Origin: Adiantum capillus-veneris
Lineage: Eukaryota; Streptophyta; Polypodiopsida; Polypodiales; Pteridaceae
Assembly (NCBI GenBank): GCA_014529385.2
Contig: CM043945.1
Coordinates: 548,312-612,311, forward strand
DNA length: 64,000 nt
Direction: 5' to 3'
Below are positions 42,272-52,857 of the stretch, one piece after another (the stretch's first letter is position 1; each line of letters opens with the position of its first letter). Below the pieces are notes generated by a model. That model was given only the letters and a program-made list of their open reading frames with translations. It did no database searches and was not told where the DNA came from. The translations under genes and the position numbers were made by a program.

Positions 42272-43250
42272 TTATTGGAGAATGAAGGAGATCTTTTGGT
42301 GTGTTGGATGCCAAGAATGCCAAGGGATATAATTGTAGGAGTTCAGACCTTTTTGATGACACTTAGAATCTAAAATCCCATGGGTGGAAAAGGAGGTTCC
42401 TTTGAAGAAGTGGATATGTAAAATAACCACCTCTTGTGAGGAGATGAGGGAAGAGATTTTTATATGTTGTTGGAGAGGGTGTCCATAGTTTTGCAGCATT
42501 TTGCCCAAACTCGAAGCAGGGCCATCCCAAATACCAAAAGCATCATCCACGAATCTTTTAAAGTAGAGAAGGGAGGGAGAGGCGAGGAGGTTCATGCCCT
42601 CTTCCAGGGAGCAAAGAAAGAGGCATGCATAGACTACGGCAAAGTTGGAGCCCATTGCCGTTCCTTTGATTTGGTGCCAACACTTTCCTTTAAAGGAAAG
42701 ATAGTGATGGTTGAGGATAAGGGAGGGTAGGGATAGAATAAAGTGGATTTTGGGAAGGGGAAATAAGTTTTGGATGGTGTTTTTGAGAGCAAGAAGACCC
42801 TCTTGTATGGGAATGCTAGGATACAGGGTTTCCACATCAAAAGTGAATAGAAGAATGTGGAGAGGAAAAGTAAAGGTGGCTAGGTCCAAGATAAGGGAGT
42901 GGGAGTCTTGGAGGTGTTGGGTTTTAGACAAAAGGATACGGTAGAGTTGCGCATGGAGCCATTTAGAAGCATTTTCCAAGATATGACCTTTGTAGGAATA
43001 GATAGGGTGACCAACAAGGGTGGGTTTGTGGATTTTAGGTAGGAGAAAGAAAGGGCATGGTTTAGGGGAGGGTTTTCCAAGAGACGAGGAGAGGATAAAG
43101 ATTTGTTCATTGTATGGGAGAAGGGGGTAACTTGATACAATGGAGGCGAGGAGGGAGGAGACAAAAGGTAAGGGGGGTGAATAAATAAAGGAGTACGTGA
43201 GTGGATCCGAAAGTTGGGGAAGTGCCTCATCATCATACCAAGCCCTTGAG
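42272..43250 (-). pseudogene. PLE reverse transcriptase core, unit C
   Basis: The frame 42979-42272 encodes DVETLYPSIPIQEGL, IKGTAMGSNFAVVYACLFL and FVDDAFGIW as in unit B, and ends at a stop in KISFILQ (an extra stop where unit B reads on). The LPKIHK region lies just upstream in another frame (43236-42880). Frame breaks make it inactive. Confidence 0.85.
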
Positions 43251-43409
43251 AGGATTACCGGCCCAAGGTTCTTCTCAGCCGGTCTGATAGTGATGCTGAC
43301 GTCATTTTTTAAGGAGGATATGGCTTGAAAAAAAAAGGGTTTTAAGTGGAAGGTAGGAGTAAGAGAGAGAAGGGGTTTAAGAAAAGAAAAAATGTGCTTG
43401 AAGGCAAGG

Positions 43410-44497
43410 TTAAGAGATAGAGACGGAGGGGGGGGGTTTCCAAGAGGGATTGGGTATAGATAAAGAGAGAGGAGATGAGGGAGAAGAATTTTTAAAGAAG
43501 AGCTTTAGTTGAAGTGATCTATTAAGGTTAGAGTATGCTTCTAGGATAAGGCTAGGAGGAGGTGGAGGAGAGGGAGGAATGTAATTTAGACCAAGCCCAA
43601 GAAGATTTTTTTCGGTAGAGGATAGAGAGCGATTGGAGAGATTGTGTGAGGAGAGATTGGTGACCTTGTGTTCAAGAGGAAAGGTAGAGAGATTTTTTAA
43701 GACTAAAATTTTGAAGAGGTAAGGGTTTGTGAGAGGAAGCCAATACTTGGAACGTTTTTTGCCAAAAGGGGAGGGGAGGGTGAGGAGAGGGAAAGTACAA
43801 GGAGGAGGGGTCCAAAGATGGGAATAGAGAGGAGGTTTAGAGAAGAGCGAGTGGACCCAAGTTGTAGGGTGCTCCTTCCCTAATTCAACCTCCTCCATTG
43901 CAATTTTTTTGAGCTCTTGGGTAGGCTAAATTTGGGGTGAGTAGGTTTATTTTGAGGTGTGCGGGAGGAGCTAGGGGAAGGAGATATAAGGGGATAGTTA
44001 GCTGTTTGGAAAAAAGATGGTAAACGGGAAGGGTTGATGGAGGAAGGAGGGGGGGACGGGTTTATTTTAGAGGGGGAGAGTGGAGTGGTGAAACAAGGGT
44101 GTTTTGGAGAGGGGGAGGGATGAGAGGGAAAAGAGGGAGAGATACAAGAGGGGGACTTGGTGCGAGGGTAGGATGGAGAGGGAGAGTTTTTAGGCTTTTT
44201 GAAGGGTTGATGAGAAAACCCCTCATGGGGGAATTTGGACAAGGGAGGGGAATTATGGAAGCCATGGTTAGAGTACTTTATAGGAGGAGGGAGTTTTTTA
44301 TGGGAAAAGGAATGAGGAGTTTTGTTAACATGCTTCTTTGGTGGGGGTTTCTTGGATGGTGAGAGAAGATTATTAATTTGGGTAGTGGCCTCATGGTATA
44401 CCAATTCTCCCACGGTTTCTTCCTTAGGTAGGGATTCTATTTCCTCTAGGAGAGAGACTTGGGACCTCTTTCTAGCATTGTGAGCCGCCAAGTTCAA
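43410..44497 (-). pseudogene. PLE ORF2 N-terminal domain, unit C
   Basis: Two overlapping frames, 44497-43880 and 43898-43410. The second contains YWLPLTNPYLFKILVLKN and LSSTEKNLLGLGLNYIPPS, the conserved L-S...E..LL..GL.F.P segment upstream of the RT in PLEs. This segment is what unit B has lost. Confidence 0.8.
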
Positions 44498-44644
44498 GGA
44501 AGAGGCTAAATGGGTTTGAAGGATCTCATTTTGTAAGAGAGCATCAAACTCATTAAGGGAAGCTTGCTTCCATAAAAGTAATTGGTTTGCCCAAGAGGAA
44601 GGTTGTACTCTAGGGAAGAAGATGGGTGCAAGCCTATTAGTGAG

Positions 44645-45534
44645 TTATAAAAGCCTCTCTTCCACAATGTCATGGTAGTCATCAAAGCTTTTTTGGAGGT
44701 TCTTTACAAGTAAGGCTTGCGCTTGAATATACGCTTTGGTGCAATCGAGTTGGTATTGGATATTGAGGGTTTCTAGTTTAGCGCTTAAGAGCGCTTGTTC
44801 ATGTGAGTCTTCCAAGGTGAGACGTGGAGGTTTCATGCAAAGGCTATGTGGAGCTTTTTGGTTGGCAAGAAGGTTTTGTAGGTGGGAGAGGTGAGAATTT
44901 GCTTTATGGAGCTTAAGGTTTAGAGCCTTAAACTCCTCTAAAGAGAAGGATACAATTTTATGGAATTTAAAGGCTTGTTGATGGCGGGAAGAATGGGAAG
45001 AGACATAGATGAGGATGAAGGGGTCAAATTAGAGGCGCTTGCGGAGAGAGAGCCGAAGGAAAAGGGGAAATTAAGGGAGGGATTGGCGAGGATGCCGCCA
45101 AATTTAGAGCATGAGGAGTTCGTTATGCCATATTGAGGTGAAGCGGTGGGGAAGCCTTTGAGGGTAGAGGGGATTGAGAGTTGGTCTAAATCTTCCATAG
45201 GTAGGTTTGCGGTAAGACCCAAAATTTCTTCCGGGCTAAACAAAGTTTTCTTTGAGGGTGTAGAGGTGAGGGTAGAGGCTTGCATTGGCGTGGTTAAAGT
45301 AGGATTGATGAGGCTCGCCGCCGATACAAATCCGGGAAAGGTACAAACACCGCCGGGAGAGGTATTAAGAGCTTGGGTATCCATAGGGGTAGGGAAGGAG
45401 GAAGAGGATTGGATGTTGGGAGGGTTGGTGGGGAAATTAGTGGGCGAGGTAATGGGAGCTCCCACTATCCCCATGGTGGTGGGAATGGGGGTTACATTAG
45501 CGGGAGAGGGTGGGGGAGGGGGAGAGGTCTCCAT
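44645..45534 (-). pseudogene. PLE ORF1, unit C
   Basis: Closely similar to ORF1 of unit B, but a frameshift near 44950 divides it. It ends at the same TAA as in unit B (44647-44645). Confidence 0.7.
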
Positions 45535-46079
45535 CCGGCTAAATAAAAGGCTCCGGGTGGGAATCGAGTTTGCCGCCCGGACAGATCTGTTAGGTAGTTT
45601 GTGCAGAGGCTGTGTGACTAGTGCCTTGGTAGTTTGTATAGCGGAAGTGTGATCAGTGTCTTGGTTGAGCAGGTATTAGGGGTGACGGGGAGCCGTGCGA
45701 GAAGACAGCAGATTCGGTGGGACGCCGTGCGAGAAGACTGTAGATTAGGCAGAGTCGGTGCGGAGCCTTGCGAGTAGTCAGCAGAAGTGGTTGCTCGTAA
45801 TTGTGGCGTGCAGGAATACAGTGGCAGCCACTGCAGCCGTTTGTAGACTATGCGATAGCTATTGCGGCGGTGGGCAGTACGTGCGAGATGACCACATCAG
45901 TAGTTGCAGCAACTGGTAGCCCGCAAAAGTTCCGTTTTAGGGTCCGCTAGTGTCCGTGGATGACCCGCTGTATGCTCCGAGCCAATGCAGAGAGCCGATG
46001 CAGAGCCGTTGAGCCTCTTCTACAGTTAATGCGCACTCGTACTTTGAAGGGCCCGTGTGCGCCACCTATGTTGTGAGGC

Positions 46080-46330
46080 TCAGGTGGTGCTGAAGAGGAT
46101 GTTGCTGAAGCTGATGCCGCCACCTATGTTGTGATGGCGAGGAAGATGCAAACTCAGTGCTGTGATGCCGAGGCGGCGTTGAGGAATGCAGTGATGCTGA
46201 GGCGGTGTTAAGGAGGATGCAATCCCTTCGTTGTCAAGTCGAGGTGGTGCCCAGGAGGATGCAATCCTTGTGTTATGATGCCGAGGTGGTGCCGAAGAGG
46301 ATGCAACCCCCTATTATAAGGGCCTGACAC
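46080..46330 (-). repeat. Degenerate short tandem repeats in PLE 5' region
   Basis: Plus-strand phrase TGATGCCGAGGTGGTGCCGA with GAGGATGCAA recurs every 50-70 bases here and at about 35505-35725 and 40370-40600 in the other units. Unit C has fewer copies than unit B. Short ORFs over it are repeat shadows. Confidence 0.7.
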
Positions 46331-47198
46331 TACTATCCGTTGTGTGTTATAATGTTAAAGGCAAGTGGTGCCCTCCTTCACTGTGTAGGAGATAAGTAGA
46401 AGCCTACAGTCTGTGCCGCAGTTGAGTCCAAAGACAATAAACACTAGTGAGAGATGTGGGAGGTGTGCGCTAGGTGAGCAGAAGATAAACCTGAAAGAGG
46501 CCGGTGTGAGTGGTGAGAGTGGTGCGGAGTATAGGTGAGCGGAGGCTATGGAGAAAAGGGGGGGGAAAAGATCGAGCTATAGTGGTGAGAGGAGTTGGAA
46601 TGAAAAAAAAAAACTAACGAGAAGGTGAGGGGTGGCAAAGTAGGTGGGAATGACGGAGCGGGTGAGCAAAGTGATGATGTTGCGCAAAGTGACGAAGGTG
46701 CGCCGTATGCAATAGCATGCAGCTAGCTGTGGCGAGTTGTATCGATCAAAACATGCATGCCAAAACAGGAGCTTGTGTAGCGCGTAAGCATCTCAGGCGC
46801 TCGTGTAGCAAGTAAGTAGGTGGTTGTGGGGGATATGGTGAGCCGGGCGGGCAGGTTAAACGAGCGCAGGAGGGAAGGATTCGAGGTAAGTTTTTTGAAC
46901 GTTTGGCAAGATGGGAGAGTAAACAGAAGTCGGAGCCGTCCAAAACTAAAGAAGCCTACGGAAAGGCTTATTCGGAAAGCTAGAGCAATAAAGCTAAAAG
47001 GCGTTCCCGCAGGAAATGGGCAAGGATAAAAGGAGCAAGTGCTACGTTGATCATCATAGATGGATCGAAGAAAATCCTCTAATGCAAAAGTTATAAAAGA
47101 CAGAAAAAATTCATAGTGAGTGATTCTTGCAAAAAAATGGGGGGGGGGGGGGAGAGATAAAAAATGTGGGAGGTGTGGGGTGGTAGAAAAAAACACCA

Positions 47199-47249
47199 GT
47201 TTTACACCAAACGCGTTTCGCTTGAATTAGCTCATCAGTGGTGCAAAAC
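47199..47249 (-). ncRNA. Hammerhead ribozyme motif, PLE unit D (best copy)
   Basis: Minus strand order: GTTTTGCACCA (stem I), CTGATGA, GCT-AATTCA-AGC (stem II and loop), GAAA, C-GC-GTT (stem III of two pairs), then TGGTGTAAAAC (stem I). All core bases fit the type I hammerhead. Cleavage would fall between 47210 and 47209. The A-CGCG-U loop is self-complementary, so two molecules could pair to make a double hammerhead. Confidence 0.85.
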
Positions 47250-47615
47250 TTAGGTGGAAGGGGGGAGTATAAATAGGGGGGAAAGGCTCAAAAATCTGTA
47301 CAAAGCCCAATAATCAAGGTAGGATGGTGCCAATTGAAGGAGAGTTACTCCCCAATTCTTTTAGCAGGTACTCAATAAAGAGGGGGGATTTGTAGGTGAT
47401 GTACAAAAAAGGAGGCTATTAAAGAGTGTACCAAAGATTAATGGAGGGTTAGGGGGTGCAATGGAGTTACAAGGAGGAGGCTAGATGAGGTGGCAAGTAT
47501 CATGGATTATGAAGAGGGGGAGTATATGAGGTGTGGGTTTTTTTCAGGGGAGGGGGGGGGTGGGGGGGGGGGGGGGAAGGGGAAGGAAAGGAAGGGAAGG
47601 GAAGGGAAAGGGAGA

Positions 47616-48648
47616 TTATGTAGGATTGGGTTTTTCTGAAAAGAGAGATCCAAGATTTTGTGCATTGAGCCAACATACGATTGGTTTTTGGAGGTGTGCC
47701 AGCTCGGCATTAGCTTTGATAAGATTAGAGAGAGTTTTGTTAATGGAGAGGGAGGGGTTAAGAGTGAGGGTGAGGGCTGAGAAAGGAATTTTTACAATGG
47801 TGGGTGGTGGTTTGGTTTTGTGGTTTTTTTGTAGGAGGGAGGGTCTCAAGTGGTAAGAGACAAAACGAAAGCAAGCTTCCAAGAGAGAGGGGGGGTAACC
47901 TTTAGCCCTAAGCCTGGAAAAGAAGAGGTTCCGGATGTTGATAAAGCCCTCTAGGGAGCTCTCTCGAATGATGTATCTTTTGATTTCTTGGAGAATGAAG
48001 GAGATCTTTCGGTGTGTTGGATGCCAGGACTGCCAAGGGATATAATTGTAGGAGTTCAGACTTTTTTGATGACACTTAGAATCTAAAATCCCATGGGTGG
48101 AAAAGGAGGTTCCTTTGAAGAAGTGGATATCTAAAATAACCACCTCTTGTGAGGAGATGAGGGAAGAGATTTTTATATGTTTTTGGAGAGGGTGTCCATA
48201 GTTTTGCAGCATTTTGCCCAAACTCGAAGCAGGGCCATCCCAAATACCAAAAGCATCATCGACGAATCTTTTAAAGTAGAGAAGGGAGGGAGAGGCGAGG
48301 AGGTTCATGCTCTCTTCCAGGGAGCAAAGAAAGAGGCATGCATAGACTACAGCAAAGTTGGAGCCCATTGCCGTTCCCTGATTTGGTGCCAACACTTTCC
48401 TTTAAAGGAAAGATAGTGATGGTTGAGGATAAGGGAGGCTAGGGATAGAATAAAGTGGATTTTGGGAAGGGGAAATAAGTTCTGGATGGTGTTTTTGAGA
48501 GCAAGAAGACCCTCTTGTATGGGAATTCTAGGATACAGGGTTTCCACATCAAAAGTGAATAGAAGAATGTGGGGAGGAAAAGTAAAGGTGGCTAGGTCCA
48601 AGATAAGGGAGTGGGAGTCTTGGAGGTGTTGGGTTTTAGACAAGAGGA
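47616..48648 (-). pseudogene. PLE reverse transcriptase, unit D (partial)
   Basis: Frames 48643-48347 and 48395-47616 together cover DVETLYPRIPIQEGL, GTAMGSNFAVVYACLFL, FVDDAFGIW and the thumb ending LSEKPNPT-like. The frameshift and truncation make it non-functional. Confidence 0.85.
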
Positions 48649-48885
48649 CCCCGAAAATTTGAGAAGAAGTTCAGGGTGTCATCAACAAGAAAACGTAATC
48701 AACGATTAGATTGATTAGCAATAAACGCCACACAAAACATAATCATATTCTTTTTAACACAAAACAACCACAGTTAACAAGAATCAACGCTCAAAAATAA
48801 AATTTGTAGCAATTTTGAATCTTACATGCGAATCGCATACACATACTGTTTTGTCACCATGAATTGAATCGGCGCGTGATCGTTA
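48649..48885 (-). other. Copia 2 leader, LTR-proximal part
   Basis: Non-coding, A-rich on the plus strand. It separates the primer site from the PLE array. No repeat partner in the window. Confidence 0.6.
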
Positions 48886-48899
48886 CTGCTCTGATACCA
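48886..48899 (-). promoter_or_regulatory. Copia 2 primer binding site
   Basis: TGGTATCAGAGCAG on the minus strand directly after the 5' LTR: initiator-Met tRNA type, as for copia 1. Confidence 0.92.
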
Positions 48900-49042
48900 T
48901 GTTGAGATGTAGAGAGAAAGAGAGAGAGACGAGACAAGAGACACACTATATACACTCCCAAAGACTGATTCATATTGAGGACAAGATACAAATATATAGG
49001 TGACACCAAGTTGAGTAGAGTGAGCCATATATAGCTCCAACA
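48900..49042 (-). repeat. Copia 2 5' LTR
   Basis: 143 bp; partner of 29618-29764. Followed by AAAGA (49043-49047). Confidence 0.92.
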
Positions 49043-50250
49043 AAAGACTCCTATCAGCAGGCCTAATAATTGGAGAATCAAACAGATAATGGAGTCTTCA
49101 CAATCAAAGAAGGACGACCCAACCAACGCGAATGCAGATTCAAAGATGATAAAATAGGTATGGCAAAAGAAACCCTCAATGCCAACTTGGTACTTCACTA
49201 ATCCTCTTTTTGAGGATTCGAGCTTACTTTTACCTGAAGAAATATTTTTAGTAAGCTCAAGAATGTAAAAAGTCAAGTTGTCAGGGTGCAAAAAACACTC
49301 TTTGGCATAGTCAGAGTCGGGCTGCTGAGCCATAAAATGAGCAAAGCATTAGTCCCAAAGCTTCATGTTATATTAAACTATGTGCTAAGAGTTGTAGTTA
49401 TTAGGCTTTCGCTCAAGCTGGAAGAGTTTGAGCATATCTAAAGTCGTGTTGCTCATGCTGGATGAGATGAGCATAAGAGTCAAAGTCTATTAATTTACAA
49501 TTGGTGGAGTGTCATAGAGTCCAACACTCATGCACAGTGCACAGTAAGATGAGAGCACATACCCTCGTCAACGAAAACCATTCTTAAAGGGGTGCCAACT
49601 TGCAAAGCCATGCCATATGCTTTTATAGGTACACCATATTTTTGAATTACCCCTCAAAATCTTTCTTGCACAGCATATTGTTTCCCATGCATTTTTGTGT
49701 ATGCATAAATAGGATGTCCCATCATTGGACATATGCATTAGACACTCTTTTTTGCTTCCACCTATGCACCTTGAGTGGACTACAACAGGCAAACGAATGT
49801 TCATCATGCTACCTTCTCATATTTGCTGCCTTTTTAATTCCATATTTATCAGCAAATAATCCCTTGAGTACTTTATTAATATTTCTCGTGCTAATAAGTA
49901 CTCCAATAATGCACGTATCCCAAAGGTACTTTTTTCCCAATGGGTTTTTTCCCTTTGGTCATCCAGGTATTAGACCCTAATTTAGAACCTCATCATTCTA
50001 TTTCCCTTGTACATACTTAAATAAATAGAAGCCTCCTCATTATGCTATTACAATGGCCAAATGCAACATCATCTCTCACATCAGACATATTTGAACCAAT
50101 GAAGATGCTGCAGCAAATTGAACATCACAAAGGATCCAATGACATATGAAGACAATCAGCCCATCAAAAACCAATCAAAAACCTTCCACAACCTCCACGG
50201 ACACTTTTCAACAGTGCCGGAGGACGGGCACTAAAATCCGAAGAGGGAAA
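49043..50250 (+). other. Element B 3' part and polypurine tract
   Basis: Continues element B after the copia 2 insertion. No gene. Conserved with element A at TCTTGCACAGCAT and TATGCATAAA (about 49670-49710). The purine tract CCGAAGAGGGAAA at 50238-50250 abuts the 3' LTR. Confidence 0.7.
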
Positions 50251-51264
50251 TGTTAACTGATTCAACGTCAGTTAATAGAATCTGCTAAAGACCAAAGACG
50301 TACGAATGCACATCGATGATGAATGCAAAGAAGCAATAAAGATTGGAGTTACACATTTTCCATGTTTTTCCAATATGGTCACGTATTGTAAATTCCCGAT
50401 TTATTTCAAGCCATTGTAATATTGTTCATGTGTTATGGGCTCAATAAGAGTTCCAAGATGTAAAGCATAGGTCACTCAGTGTACCTAGGTTGTAGATACA
50501 ATAAGTGTGGAGTCTCAAAGGTCTTGGGCACCGGACATTACACATTTTAGACCTTGGATAAGGTATAAAAGCCAACTTTGTAAAGATTTTATTAAGTTTT
50601 TTAAATAAGAAATACACAGCGTGAGCTAACGGCACTCACTTCTCTTCTTCTTGCACTTCCTACTCCCTCTCCGGTTGTCACATTGCGAATGCGTTTGTTG
50701 CATTGCAACCGCAGGTAAGAGCTCTACGCATTGACATAAGCCATTCACAATATTTTGTAGCTTTTGGCATTGTCGACCCGTGGCCTAATTTCATCATAAA
50801 TAGGATTTTACATGTTCAAATCAAAAACTAAGCATAGGCAGGGTATTGAGGCATCATTGCTAAGCATTTAGATGCATTTTGGGTCAAAAACGACTAGGTC
50901 AAAAATCCACTGCTGTTAATAATCGCGATTTTGGAACTTGACCTAAAGTGGGATTTGAGACCATAGTCATGTGTGCTTAGGTCTTATAAACTTTTCCTAG
51001 AAGTTTCGTTACGTTTGGATTTCGTTTGATGTTGTAACGGATGTGAATTGTTTGCCGATGACCGATTGGCTTTTAGTGATTTCAGTCACTTGAGTGTAGC
51101 TTTAGTTAGGTGCAAGTTGTTAGTTTTTTTCCGAGAGATTAACAACCTCTTGTAGCCTCTATGCACTAGTCGAGTTAGCTTCGTCCCATAGTTTGATAAA
51201 TTAATCGTGATTCTCGCTAATACTGCAATAAGATAGGATGGTGAGGTTAGACATGCATCCAACA
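50251..51264 (+). repeat. Element B 3' LTR
   Basis: 1014 bp, TGTTAACTGA...ATCCAACA. It keeps the TATA-like site, the donor-like GCAGGTAAGAG (50711) and the degenerate palindrome (50915). Target duplication GCATA follows at 51265-51269. Confidence 0.92.
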
Positions 51265-51360
51265 GCATATAAAAACTTGCCAATGTCCACATAAATAGCT
51301 TCAAAGCTGTCTGTAAGAGATTCCATTGACTCCCACTCTGCATACTTATATGAAAAATAT
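51265..51360 (-). other. Possible host exon cut by element B
   Basis: On the minus strand, an acceptor-like TATGCAG is followed by an open segment encoding EWESMESLTDSFEAIYVDIG and a hydrophobic KFLYA, which runs into the element B LTR. The remainder across the insertion (23411 downward) meets a stop soon after, so an exon end or decay lies there. Family not recognised. Confidence 0.3.
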
Positions 51361-51534
51361 ATGAAAGGAAAATACACAATATTATGCATATATTGAGGTA
51401 AAAGCATAAATGGTACAATCCAAAACATTTAAATAGAAGGAGAACATGTGCAGTTTGCAAGAAACCTAGGTTGAGGCAAAGACATGTCAAGCACCAATAG
51501 AGAAGCTATATACACATGGTTTACCTTTGGTAGA

Positions 51535-51742
51535 CGCTTGCCATCTTGAATTTTCTTGAAACCCATGATCCCCCATTCCAGTGATGTGTCTGAGAAGCCA
51601 TATGTTTGTGTAAACAGCATGAACTTAGCCGCATTTTCACCCACTAAATAATTTGTAATCATGATAGCAAGTGAAGAACTACTATTGTCTTGCACATTGG
51701 TGCAACTTATTGAGTCAATTAAACTCCCATGTTGACAAGCAC
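51535..51742 (-). pseudogene. Possible host exon, unrecognised gene
   Basis: A 208-bp open segment on the minus strand is bounded by TTCTTTAG at its 5' side and AAAG/GTAAAC at its 3' side, which are plausible plant splice sites. It encodes ACQHGSLIDSISCTNV ... TNYLVGENAAKFMLF ... SLEWGIMGFKKIQDGKRLPK. The composition is like a globular protein rather than a retroelement. I do not recognise the family. Together with the segment at 51265-51360 it may be part of one gene broken by element B. Confidence 0.4.
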
Positions 51743-52857
51743 CTAAAGAAGCCATGAAATCAATGCAACACATGCTTTGACAAAAATGAAGATTAGTTCA
51801 TATACACAGTTTTTATTAGTGTGGCCTAATGAGAAATGCTACGATGTATACAAAAATAGACAATGGCATTGCTACAAATCTCTACATGAAAGATGGAATC
51901 AAGCTCACTGTCCTTACCAATGCATAAGCCTAATAATCTTACCCAACAATGCCCCTATCCAAACCTCCAAAATGATGTGGATGAGTGAGTCGAGATCATT
52001 TCAGAGCTAGATTAGGAACAAGGACTGAGTAAGGTGTTGATGAAGATACTCAAGAAGCAGTTACAGCTTCATATCTATACCTTCATGTAGAAGTTTGAAG
52101 GTGAGGTTGAGTGATCAACCTCACCTTAACACCTAGATAAGGAAGAACGACCAAAGAAGGTGTTGATGAAGATAGTCCAGAAGCAGTCGTGTTGTAGATC
52201 TACAGCTTTCCATAGAGGTGTGAAGGTGAGACTGCGTTATCAATGGAGAAGGGAAGTGTTGGTAAAGATACCTTAGAAGTATCCAATGTTGTAGATCTAC
52301 AACTTTCTGTAGAGGTGTGAAGGTAAGGCTGAGTGATCAATGGAGAAGGGAGGTTTTAAACCTCTATTGCAATAGGCATTTGGAGGGAAAAGTGGGCTTG
52401 AAGAAGAAGATGTAGGTTTCATAGCTAAAGGGGAGAGAGAATAGATGTAGCAGTCTTAGAGAGAGTAAAGAGGAGAGAGAGAATGTCAGCACGTTTTCTG
52501 AAAGACCTCTTTTTAGGGAGGGAGGGGGGATTCAATAGCCTCTAGAGAGATAAAGAGTGGGCTTTTACCCCAACTTTATGGAAAAGGTTCAAATTTTCTT
52601 ATTTTCTCATTTTATTAATAAAGAAAATACCCCTCCATCTCTAGGCCTATAAGTTTGACCACTCAGTTTTAGAGCCTGCCACACCCACCATTTCAGTCCA
52701 CATGGCTGTCTCCCATTTGCTCATTCCTTAATCTCATTTTTAATCCCATGGCAAATAAAGAGGCCACTCTATACCCCATTCCCTTCCTAATGCCTAGAGC
52801 GTCTATGATTGAAGCTCCAAACGAGGATGGTCATTGCAAAGGGTCATCACTTTCCTA
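51743..52857. other. Non-coding, with a decayed tandem repeat
   Basis: No gene. Between 52028 and 52350 three imperfect units share GGTGTTGATGAAGATA, TTGTAGATCTACA and GTGTGAAGGTGAG. They are spaced about 100-130 bp. This may be the LTR or leader of element D but no primer site is visible. Confidence 0.45.

Larger units (their letters stand above)
41381..47091 (-). mobile_element. PLE unit C (longest unit)
   Basis: 5.71 kb. Contains every region of the element but with frameshifts: ORF1 in two frames (45534-44938 and 44836-44645), ORF2 start (44497-43880), N-terminal RT domain (43898-43410), RT core (42979-42272) and thumb. The poly-G run at about 41840-41874 (plus strand) is the longest. 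Confidence 0.88.
34657..48648 (-). mobile_element. Tandem array of four Penelope-like element units
   Basis: Four head-to-tail units on the minus strand, with joints marked by TATAAAAGA(C)AG followed by AAAAAATTCATAG. Joints are at about 34657, 36511, 41381 and 47092, giving units A (1.85 kb), B (4.87 kb), C (5.71 kb) and D (1.56 kb, truncated at 48648). Identification rests on the PLE RT motifs (LPKIHK, DVETLYPSIP, GTAMG, FVDDAFGIW), the N-terminal LSSTEKNLLGLGLNYIPPS block, hammerhead motifs and tandem arrangement. No GIY-YIG endonuclease follows the RT. No clear target duplication was found at the outer ends. Confidence 0.9.
47092..48648 (-). mobile_element. PLE unit D (5'-truncated)
   Basis: Holds only the RT from within the palm segment before motif A to the thumb (48648 to about 47616) and the 3' region. 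Truncation at 48648 is where the copia 2 leader begins, the pattern expected of incomplete reverse transcription. A single-base loss near 48376 (TTCCCTGA against TTCCTTTGA in the others) shifts the frame before GTAMG. Confidence 0.85.
29618..49042 (-). mobile_element. Copia 2, degenerate, split by PLE array
   Basis: Short LTRs (29618-29764 and 48900-49042), AAAGA duplications, an initiator-Met primer site and a polypurine tract frame a copia element on the minus strand. Without the PLE array it would be about 5.4 kb, a normal copia size. Pol has two nonsense codons and at least one frameshift. The LTRs differ by about five substitutions and a 4-bp indel in an AG repeat. Confidence 0.93.
23412..51264 (+). 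mobile_element. Ty3 element B with nested copia 2 and PLE array
   Basis: LTRs at 23412-24422 and 50251-51264 have TGTT...CA ends, and GCATA lies at 23407-23411 and at 51265-51269. The primer site is at 24425 and a polypurine tract at 50237-50250. The element's own DNA is 23412-29617 plus 49043-51264, about 8.4 kb; the remainder is copia 2. Gag, RT and integrase are absent, leaving ORF0-like and 3' accessory sequences, so B is a deletion derivative that needed help in trans. The two LTRs differ at about 8-9 positions in the first 100 bp, pointing to an old insertion. Confidence 0.9.

Noticed and set aside
34657-48648. Telomeric repeats next to the PLE array
   Set aside because: No run of TTTAGGG or CCCTAAA was seen at either end; the CCCTTCC words are part of a homopurine/homopyrimidine tract.
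48641-48660. Target duplication of the PLE array
   Set aside because: TTTTC-like words occur on both sides of the insertion but no exact duplication adjoins both ends.
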